Positions 26,120 to 33,800 of a stretch of DNA of 50,887 nucleotides are shown one piece after another. The DNA is from Cytophagales bacterium (GTDB lineage Bacteria; Bacteroidota; Bacteroidia; Cytophagales; Thermoflexibacteraceae), in the NCBI GenBank assembly GCA_947457925.1, contig CANGYA010000009.1:1-50887 (forward strand). The letters are read 5' to 3'. A program made the translations under genes and the position numbers. Positions within the stretch are counted from its first letter, which is position 1. Every line of letters begins with the position of its first letter. The notes under the pieces are model-generated. The model did not search any database. It saw only the letters and a list, made by a program, of their open reading frames with translations, and had not been told where the DNA came from.

Positions 26120-26550
26120 TTTTAATATAACCCCACCCCAACCCTCCCCACTTTGGGAGGGCAAAAGGTAGGTTATGTTTACAATTTTAAAAGTACAAAA
26201 AACAAAGTCTGTTTTTGTTCGGTTAGCGGAGAGAACAGGCTTTGGAATTTTGATAAAATAAAAGAAGCAACAAAAGTAAAAAACAGTGTTATACCGAGCC
26301 AAGTCTGTGAGATGTATTCAAAAGTTTATCAATGAATTAGGAGTTTTTAGATGTAGTAAGATAGTTTTGTAAACCATCAATAAAATTTAGAGTTGTTTAG
26401 TAAACACAAAATTAGTTGGTATTATTTTTTGGAATAAAAACACTTTCAATTAACTGATTATTAACTATTTTTTTAAATTAAAAATTGTGCATTAGCACTT
26501 ACAATTGTCAAGTTTTCATTTAACCCGTATCATATAAACTCAATAATACA
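26120..26550 (+). other. 431-base non-coding gap inside the atp run, with G+C-rich hairpin
   Basis: The stretch holds a CCCTCCC/GGGAGGG hairpin (26142-26148 with 26155-26161) nested in an ATAACC/GGTTAT pair (26127-26132, 26172-26177), and the phrase CCCCACCCCAACCC that recurs in other intergenic repeats. After about 26190 it is A+T-rich. A 60-codon open frame at 26153 has no coding look. It may contain a promoter for atpF-atpH, but no clear TTTG/TAnnTTTG pair was found. Confidence 0.6.
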
Positions 26551-27045
26551 ATGGAATTAGTAACCCCTGGTATAGGGCTTATTTTCTGGACAGCCCTCAC
26601 ATTCAGTATTGTATTCTTCGTTTTGCGTAGTTTTGCGTGGAAGCCCATCACTACTGCCTTGAAAGAAAGAGAAGAATCTATTACTAATGCTTTGTCAGCC
26701 GCAGAAAAAGCAAAGGCAGACTTACAACAATTACAGTCAAGCAATGAAAAATTATTGCAAGAGGCTCGTAATGAAAGAGAAAGAATATTGAGAGATGCAA
26801 AATCTGCCGCTGATAAAATGGTATCAGAGGCTACAGATAAGGCATCTACAGAACGTAACCGTATTATTGCAGAAGCTCAAGAGGCTATTCGTCAAGAAAA
26901 AAATGCTGCTCTGGCAGAATTGAAAAAACAAGTAGCTGATTTGTCTATTGACATTGCCGAAAAAGTAATGCGTAAGCAATTAACGGACAAGTCTTCACAA
27001 ATGGACTTAGTGCAATCTTATCTTAAAGACGTAAAAATTAACTAA
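26551..27045 (+). CDS. atpF: ATP synthase F0 subunit b
   Basis: A 164-residue peripheral-stalk subunit. It starts with LVTPGIGLIFWTALTFSIVFFVLRSFAWKPI, a single membrane helix and the typical WKPI, then a long charged coiled coil (about 40-150) rich in Lys, Glu and Ala with LIDIAEKVMRKQL-like C-terminal sequence (DLSIDIAEKVMRKQLTDKS). It holds F1 to the membrane through subunit delta. It is followed after 9 bases by atpH, so the two are co-transcribed. It is unusual that 431 bases separate it from atpE. Confidence 0.95.
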   Translation: MELVTPGIGLIFWTALTFSIVFFVLRSFAWKPITTALKEREESITNALSAAEKAKADLQQLQSSNEKLLQEARNERERILRDAKSAADKMVSEATDKASTERNRIIAEAQEAIRQEKNAALAELKKQVADLSIDIAEKVMRKQLTDKSSQMDLVQSYLKDVKIN

Positions 27046-27054
27046 CCTTACATC

Positions 27055-27594
27055 ATGTCAGAAATACAAGTTTCAGCTCGTTATGCCAAAGCCTTAATAG
27101 ATTTGGCAAATGAAAGAGGGCAATTGGACGAGGTTCACAAAGATATGATGTTGTTTATTAATACTTGTGACGAAAATAGACTATTGCGTCTATTGTTATC
27201 AAATCCGATTGTAAACACCTATAAAAAGTCGCAAATTCTGCGTGAGGTATTTTCAGGGAAAATTACTGCACTTACCACTTCTTTCTTTGAAATTATTTTG
27301 AGAAAAACTCGTGAGTCTTTGCTATTTAATATTGCTGTAGAATTTGATAGACAATATGGCGAACAAAACAATTTACAAATAGCCGAAGTAATTACGGCAG
27401 TAGAATTGACAGACGACTTACGTTCTCAATTAACTGCTTTGGCAGGAAGAATAGCTGTAGGTAAAAAGATAACTCTGAAAGAATACGTAAAACCAGCAAT
27501 TATTGGTGGTTTTATTCTCAAAGTAAGAGATAAACAAATAGACCAATCTATTCAAAGTCGTTTGAAAAACCTAAGAGTACAATTAACACACTAA
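27055..27594 (+). CDS. atpH: ATP synthase F1 subunit delta
   Basis: A 179-residue protein with an N-terminal six-helix domain (VSARYAKALIDLANERGQLDEVHKDM, RLLLSNPIVNTYKKSQILREVFSG) and the C-terminal beta/alpha part with AEVITAVELTDDLRSQLTALAGRI and the family signature KEYVKPAIIGGFILKVRDKQIDQSIQSRLKNLR. Delta links F1 to subunit b. A terminator follows immediately. The genes for alpha and gamma, which usually follow delta, are absent. Confidence 0.95.
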   Translation: MSEIQVSARYAKALIDLANERGQLDEVHKDMMLFINTCDENRLLRLLLSNPIVNTYKKSQILREVFSGKITALTTSFFEIILRKTRESLLFNIAVEFDRQYGEQNNLQIAEVITAVELTDDLRSQLTALAGRIAVGKKITLKEYVKPAIIGGFILKVRDKQIDQSIQSRLKNLRVQLTH

Positions 27595-27600
27595 GCATAC

Positions 27601-27636
27601 AAAGGTGTAGTCTTTTAAAGATTACACCTTTTTTAC
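27601..27636 (+). terminator. Rho-independent terminator of the atp run
   Basis: AAAGGTGTAGTCT (from 27601) pairs with the mirrored sequence ending at 27631 with one G:T or mismatch, followed by a T-run. It lies 7 bases after the atpH stop, so transcription ends there. Confidence 0.85.
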
Positions 27637-27752
27637 TTTTCTTAGGGCTGCTTTTTCGTTAAAAAATGGTAATCGATTTTCCCTTCTCTTTATTTTTAAC
27701 GTACTTCGCACCAAGAATAGAAAATATATCAGGGTTTGAATTGCGTTGAATA

Positions 27753-28406
27753 ATGAAAAAATTACTCTTGTATCTCGTCTTTTGTGGCTGCACTCTCTTG
27801 TCTTTTCCGTCTATAAAGGCTCAAAATTATGATTCTTTGCAAAAAGTAGAGGAAAAAATTTTGCAAGACTCTATTAGAGCTATTGACAAAAGGCGGGCAG
27901 ATTCTATGAAAATAGTGCGAAAACAACGCAAAATTCGCAAGCCTATGTCCACACCTTTACGGGCTGCTTTGCTGTCTGCTGCTTTACCTGGGGCAGGGCA
28001 AATCTATAACAAATCTTTGTGGTATGTGCGTGTGCCTATCATTTACGGGCTTGTGGGATTTTTGGCTTACAACGTAAAAATTAATCAAGATGCGTACATT
28101 GCTTTTAGAGATAATTACTTGTATTCAAGAGATGATAACCCTTTGACGGTTGTCGACTCCAAATACGCCTTGTACGATGCCAATAACCTCAAAACACAAA
28201 GAGATAGATTTTTGAGGGAACGGGACTTTAATATTATTATGTTATTGGTTGCGTATGGACTGAATATAGCCGAAGCTGCTGCTACTGCTCACCTCAAAAA
28301 ATTTGATGTAAGTGATGATTTATCTCTGCAATTTAAGCCAAAATTTATGACAGACGGCAATATGGGAATGGCTGCGGGTATTTCTCTAACTTTTACTTTT
28401 AAGTAA
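27753..28406 (+). CDS. DUF5683 membrane protein
   Basis: A 217-residue protein with a signal peptide (ending FPSIKAQ), a charged helical stretch (about 28-65, rich in Lys/Arg and Glu), then MSTPLRAALLSAALPGAGQIYNKSLWYVRVPIIYGLVGFLAYN. The AALPGAGQIYNKxxWYVP and the later DFNIIMLLVAYGLNIAEAAATAHLKKFDVSDDLSLQ are the hallmarks of DUF5683, a Bacteroidota envelope family of unknown function with two membrane helices. It is a lone gene between two intergenic regions. Confidence 0.88.
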   Translation: MKKLLLYLVFCGCTLLSFPSIKAQNYDSLQKVEEKILQDSIRAIDKRRADSMKIVRKQRKIRKPMSTPLRAALLSAALPGAGQIYNKSLWYVRVPIIYGLVGFLAYNVKINQDAYIAFRDNYLYSRDDNPLTVVDSKYALYDANNLKTQRDRFLRERDFNIIMLLVAYGLNIAEAAATAHLKKFDVSDDLSLQFKPKFMTDGNMGMAAGISLTFTFK

Positions 28407-28574
28407 TAGATGACCATTGGCCTAAAGGCGAATATACAGTTGTTAGCCAAACAATTAACATTGTTTAAAAAGTGTTATTGTAATGTTATATTTTAGTTTC
28501 GAGATTGCTGTTTTCGTATTTGCTCCGTATTATTGTCAAGGTTTATTAACCGTTTCAACTAAACGTCATCAAAT

Positions 28575-29237
28575 ATGAAAAAAATCAGTATTTATAGCCT
28601 GTTTTTACTCGCATTATTAGGTATTTTATCGGCTTTTAGACAAGAAGATACTATTGGTGCAGGTTTAAAAGAGGCTCTTTCACAAGGCATCACAAAAGGC
28701 GTAAGTTCTGCTTCTGCCTTAGATGGTTTTTTGAAAAATCCACTGATTCGCATACCTTTTCCTTCTGAAATCAAGTTTGTAGAAGACAAACTAAGGGCTG
28801 TGGGTATGGGAGGCGAAGTGGATAGATTTGTTACTGCTATGAACAGAGGGGCAGAAAATGCAGCTAAAGATGCTTTGCCGATTTTTTTAGGAGCTATTAA
28901 AAATATTACGATTACAGACGCACTGGCATTGTTGAAAGGCGACCAAAATGCAGCTACTACGTTTTTAAAACGTACCACCTACGACCAATTAGTCGGTTTA
29001 TTTAAGCCAACCGTACAAAAGTCTTTGAACCAAGTAGAGGCAACTCGATATTATGGACAAATTATGGGGAAATATAACCAGATTCCTTTTGTGCAAAAAG
29101 TAAACCCAGATTTGAATGACTATGCAACCCGTAAAGCTGTAGATGGTTTATTTGTGTTGATAGAACAAGAAGAAAAAAATATTCGCCAAAACCCTTTGGC
29201 AAGAACCACAGATTTGTTAAAAACAGTATTCAAATAA
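28575..29237 (+). CDS. DUF4197 protein
   Basis: A 220-residue protein with an N-terminal signal-like helix (MKKISIYSLFLLALLGILSAF). The mature part follows the DUF4197 pattern: AGLKEALSQGITKGVSSASALDGFLKNPLIRIPFPSEIKFVEDKLRAVGMGGEVDRFVTAMNRGAENAAKDALPIF, ITDALALLKGDQNAATTFLKRTT and NDYATRKAVDGLFVLIEQEEKNIRQNPLARTTDLLKTVF. These are all-helical secreted or periplasmic proteins of unknown function. The start is the only convincing one. The IS1 element is inserted 9 bases after its stop. Confidence 0.9.
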   Translation: MKKISIYSLFLLALLGILSAFRQEDTIGAGLKEALSQGITKGVSSASALDGFLKNPLIRIPFPSEIKFVEDKLRAVGMGGEVDRFVTAMNRGAENAAKDALPIFLGAIKNITITDALALLKGDQNAATTFLKRTTYDQLVGLFKPTVQKSLNQVEATRYYGQIMGKYNQIPFVQKVNPDLNDYATRKAVDGLFVLIEQEEKNIRQNPLARTTDLLKTVFK

Positions 29238-29245
29238 AAAAATCA

Positions 29246-30061
29246 GGTTGTGGTAAAAAATGTATGATAAATAACAAATTGACAATGAGTTAGTTATATT
29301 GTAAAACTTTCTAAATTTTTACAAAAATGATAACTTATCCTCATTGTCAAAACAAACATATTAATAAAAATGGTAAAAAATCCACAGGTACACAAAATTA
29401 TTTGTGTCGTAATTCAACTTGTGGTAAACAGTTTCAGCTTGTCTATAAAAATCAAGGTGCTAATCCTGTAGTGAAAAATTATGTTCAAAAAGCTCTTGCA
29501 AGGAATTGTGGCATTCAAGATATAAAAATATTTTTAATGTGAGTAAACCTTACATTTTAAATACATTAATAATTTATGCAAAAAAAATAGAAATTACTCC
29601 ACAAAAAGAGTATTATGAAAGTTTACAAATTGATGAATTTTGGACATATGTAGGTAACAAAAGTAACAAAGTATGGCTTTTATATGTCTATTCTGCTGAA
29701 AATCAAGAAGTTGTTAGCTATATTTTTGGGGATAGAAGTGAAAATACAGTGTGAAAGTTATATGAGAAACTCTGGAGTAAAAATATTTCAGTAGTTACTT
29801 TTTACACTGATAATTGGAAGGCATTTAAGAAAGTATTACCTAAAAAAAGCATAAAATTGGTGGGGACACCTAATCAAAAAGTACACAAAAGCTATTGAAG
29901 GTAATAATAACTATATTAGGTCACGAAACAGAAGAACTGTTAGAAAAACTTGTGGTTTTTCTAACAAAATGGAAAATCATGAAGCTGCTATGAAAATATG
30001 TATTTATTGTAAAAATTACAATTATTGTTAAAAAAAGTATCATACATTTTTTACCACTACC
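29246..30061 (+). mobile_element. IS1-family insertion sequence, decayed copy
   Basis: An 816-bp element. The left end GGTTGTGGTAAAAAATGTAT and the right end are inverted repeats over about 24 bases with one mismatch. It contains a disrupted IS1-type transposase. The flanks share AAAAAAT on both sides, a possible eroded 8-9 bp target duplication as IS1 makes. A second, partly visible copy at the window end (50733) has the same end and about 99% identity over the 155 bases that overlap. Confidence 0.9.
29327..30031 (+). pseudogene. IS1-family transposase, broken
   Basis: The InsA-like start MITYPHCQNKHINKNGKKST with a second CxxxxCG pair forms a zinc finger. After about 68 codons a frameshift in an A/T-rich run near 29520 leads to the next frame, which continues NVSKPYILN and the InsB-like LQIDEFWTYVGNKSNKVWLLYVY (first catalytic Asp). 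A TGA stop at 29752 follows, then FYTDNWKAF (second Asp), another frameshift near 29885 and AIEGNNNYIRSRNRRT with the final Glu region, ending at TAA 30031. Three lesions mean it cannot make a normal transposase. IS1 uses a programmed -1 shift, but that lies later, near the end of insA. Confidence 0.85.
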
Positions 30062-30125
30062 AAAAAATACACCTATTTTTTTAACCCTTGGCAGGGCTTT
30101 TAGCCACAGCCAAGGGTGTTATAGC

Positions 30126-30692
30126 TTAGTTCAGCCTTCGTACAATTTCACCTTTTACAGCATTGTATAAGCCCAAAGGTTGCATAGTTCGCCAATTTTC
30201 TATGTCTAAGTTGCCTCCAAAGTTAATGTAAGTATCGATATTGTATTTTTTCCATTCTGCTCGTACAAAATCCCTGAAATTGACGGCAGCTATCCAGCCA
30301 TCTTCCACATCTTCAAACCATTCTTCATAGTAACAGTCATCTGAACCATGAAAATTGAGTACATTTTCGCCTATCAAAATAAATTGTGATATCCCTTTTT
30401 TTAACAACTTGTCAATTACATTTTGTTTTAAATACATAATATCATTTGTGATGGCATCATTCCACTCACCAAATAACTCTATAATTGCAAATTTGTGTGT
30501 GTAGTTAGCAAACAGTATTTTGATAAACAGCGTATCTGAACCGATATAGTCCCAAGAAGGGTGAATATAATAACCATAAATGTCGTAGGTGTACTGCGTA
30601 TAGTTGTAAGTACGCCGATAGAACGGAGAATTAGCATCTGCTGAGGCAGTATAGAGATTCTCCCAACGGTAAAAAGGCTCAATTTCGTGCAT
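30126..30692 (-). CDS. conserved hypothetical protein, 188 residues
   Basis: A soluble protein with no signal peptide or membrane helix. It is rich in Tyr and Trp: FYRWENLYTASADANSPFY, DIYGYYIHPSWDYIGSDTLFIKILFANY, AIIELFGEWNDAITNDIMYLKQNVIDKLLKKGISQFILIGENVLNFHGSDDCYYEEW and FGGNLDIENWRTMQPLGLYNAVKG. I recall this phrase set from Bacteroidota hypothetical proteins but cannot name a function. It looks like a globular alpha/beta protein, and the ENVLNFHGSDDCYYEEW stretch has several acidic and His residues. It follows the IS copy on the opposite strand and the large T9SS gene on the same strand. Confidence 0.7.
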   Translation of the reverse strand: MHEIEPFYRWENLYTASADANSPFYRRTYNYTQYTYDIYGYYIHPSWDYIGSDTLFIKILFANYTHKFAIIELFGEWNDAITNDIMYLKQNVIDKLLKKGISQFILIGENVLNFHGSDDCYYEEWFEDVEDGWIAAVNFRDFVRAEWKKYNIDTYINFGGNLDIENWRTMQPLGLYNAVKGEIVRRLN

Positions 30693-30799
30693 AATAGTAC
30701 AAACAAGTTTTCAGGTTAAAGGTTTTCTTTGGCTATAAACTTGTGGTATTACTTCCTACCAATTTAACCTATTCTTGTCAAGTTTCATTCATCGTTTAT

Positions 30800-30838
30800 A
30801 AACAAAAATGTAGCTCTTTTGAAGCTACATTTTTGTTT
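30800..30838 (-). terminator. hairpin terminator after the T9SS surface-protein gene
   Basis: AAACAAAAATGTAGCT (30800-30815) pairs perfectly with 30823-30838 across a 7-base loop. A and T runs on either side fit a minus-strand terminator downstream of the stop at 30853. Confidence 0.75.
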
Positions 30839-30852
30839 TATTCTATAAAAAA

Positions 30853-33800
30853 CTATTGATGTCTATATTTTACTTTTTCATGGAATACTCTGTTGGAGGT
30901 AGCCACAGTAATAACATAAACTGCATCTGGCAAGTGTTTAGTTACTAAATAAGGCTCACCAGTGTACTCAAATGAGGTTTCATATACAACTTTACCCAAC
31001 ATATCATGCACACTTAATACAACTTTTTCGCCTTTTTCGGCAGGTACATCTACATAAAGTTGATAACTGTCCACAGGGTTTGGATAGAGGCGTAAAGTGC
31101 CTGCTGTTTCGCCTGGTAGTTGTACCACTTCTACTTTAGATAATGAAGATTTACCGTCAATATCTATTTGTTGTAGGCGGTAGTATGACACGCCAGCCAT
31201 AGGACGAGTATCTATGAATTGGTAATTGCTTACTCTTGTAGTTGTACCAGCACCTTTTACTCTGCTAATGGTTTCAAAAGTTTTACCATCTCCACTGCGT
31301 TGTACTAAGAAAGATTCATTGTTCAACTCATTAGAAGTTGCCCAATTCAGCACTACGTTTTGTTGTTGTACTTTGGCTGTAAATTGTACCCAAGTTACAG
31401 GCAATAGGGTTACGCCACCCATTGGTACAAAGTCTGTGAAAGAAATAAATCCACTTCTTTTGTAAGTGCTTGTAAACGAGCTACCAGCAAAACTCCATGC
31501 AGAAGGATAAGTACCCTTCGCTATGGTAATAGGTTCAATAGGGCAAACGATTGTACCACAGCTAAATCCTACGGGGAATAATTCTACATTATATTGTGCT
31601 GAACCTGCGAGTGTGGCAGTATTAGGCGTTAAGCTCCAGTAGCCACCTGTACATGGTTGATAGCCACAACCGCCAGAGGTCAGTGTACCTCCTGCGTCTT
31701 GGTTGCTGAAGAAACCGTCAATATAGGTTACGGCTGCTCCTAAGCCCGAAGTAATCTCCAAACGTGCATTTTGGTAGTTAATAGCATCGCCTACTGGGTA
31801 ATCATAAGTACGTGCAGTATTGGCAATGGCACGTCTTAAAATTAGTCTGTTTGCATCATTCGGTATGGTAGCTATATAGCTATTTGTGTTATAGCCTGTA
31901 ATACTTGCTGCTGCATTATTGGTTACGTTCACATAACGGAAACCTGCTGCACCACCTCTTTGGAAACGACCACTTGTTAATGTTAGCACATTAGATACTG
32001 TAAGGTCATTATTTAAGAAAATTGTACTTACGGGACTTTGGTTAGCTGTTACATTGTAAAACGTACAAGCTGCTACGCTGGCTGCATTCACAAAAGTTTG
32101 TGCTGCTCCACCATTAAATACAACGGTGCTATTATTGGCTGTGAATGTACCATTTGCATTGTTGGTAAAGTTACGGGCAACTTGTATAGTTCTACTATTG
32201 CCATTGACTGTGCCTAATGTAATTGTAAAATCTCTTGCAATAGTAACATTATTGTCGAAACGAAGCACTTGGGCAGCCGTTGTTTTATTGACAATAATAG
32301 AAGAAAAACTACCTGTGCCTGATAAATTACCACTAACAATTTGTGGATTATATGAACTTGTAAATGTAATTGTTGAAGTAATATCTGGAGTTAATGTACC
32401 ATTATTTGTCCAATTACCACATACATTGAGGTTTCTATTTGCATTCATGGTTAGAGATGCTCCTGCATCAATAGTTACACTTCTGGCAGTAGCTCCATCT
32501 GCATTGATAACGGGATATACACGACCAGTAGGAATAACAGGAATTGTTACATCATCAGTACAAGTTGGAGCAGAACAAGTACCCCAGTTATCTGCATTGA
32601 ACCAGTCACTGGTAATACCTCTCCAAATAAACACCTCACCGGGTGGGTAAGAAACAGGGTCAGTACATTCATAGAATTGAATATCATCAATCGTGATGTC
32701 ATTACCTCCTGCAAAAACGCCTATATTACGGATAGCAATGCTTACATTCGTATTACTACCACTGTTCCACTGTACTGAATATTTAGCCCAATTACAAGCC
32801 TCTACCCCGGGATTATCTATGTTTGCACCAATTTGATAACAGTTAAACAAAGTAGCAAAAGCTAATGAGCCTGCATTAAGGTTGATAGCATTGAAAGTTA
32901 ATACATAGTTTCTATTAGGATTTACAGCAACATTTTGTTGCCAAATGTTAATAGAACCACCTGTAGCTCCGTTACCCACTAAACAATAACCACCAGAACC
33001 ACCTATAACTTTTGAGCCGTGCATAAACCTGTAGTCCGAACCTGCTGCAACTGCTGCTGTAAAGGCTGGTGATACAGTTAATCTTTGAGCTCCTACATTT
33101 ACTGCTGTAATTAAACTTCTTTGACGAGGCACAGCTCCTACATAAACTACACTACCTACTAAATCTGCCGTAAAATTTGTCCCTGTCCCTCTTACTATAT
33201 TCAAAGAACCAGCTTGGACTTCTATTGTACCAGTACGAGCAACAGTAGCAGAGCCTGGAGCAGAGTTTACATTGGTTGTTGGAAAAGCTGAGTTACAGAA
33301 ATTAGTATGATAATCTGCAGGGTTAAAACCAACAGCATAAGTTGTTTCTGGATACATAGAGCAAGGGCGTGTAGCACTACCACCACCGTTACAATCTACA
33401 GTAGCTGCGGCTTCTACTCCAGTAGTTGGATTACCATATTGTGTTGCAAAACCCCAATTTACAGCAGGTACAATATGCCCTGCGGGAGGAGTTCCTGCAT
33501 AAGCCACAGGTGGTAACAGACTAAAATCGCCATTGGTTATTAAATTAGTGGTTACACTACAGTTTACAGAAATCTGTACGGCATCAGAAAAAGATTCTCC
33601 ACAGGCAGAAGTCAAAATACAAAATACATAATAGGTATTACTTACTGTTGTGAGTGGAGGGGCAGGTGTATAAGTAGCCGAAGTAGCTCCAGTTATATTA
33701 TTCACTACTGATGAACCTAATACCCTATATGCCCATTGATAGGACGTAGGAATAGGTGAAGGTGCTCCACCGCTGAAATTAGTGATAGATAGGGCTGCTC

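Noticed and set aside
26153-26335. 60-codon open frame in the gap after atpE
   Set aside because: It overlaps repeat sequence, has no recognisable protein features and a composition like the non-coding gap.
29327-29755. Programmed -1 frameshift of IS1 as the explanation for the first break
   Set aside because: The break is well before the end of insA, is not at an A-rich slippery site of the IS1 type, and a later TGA and another shift are also present.
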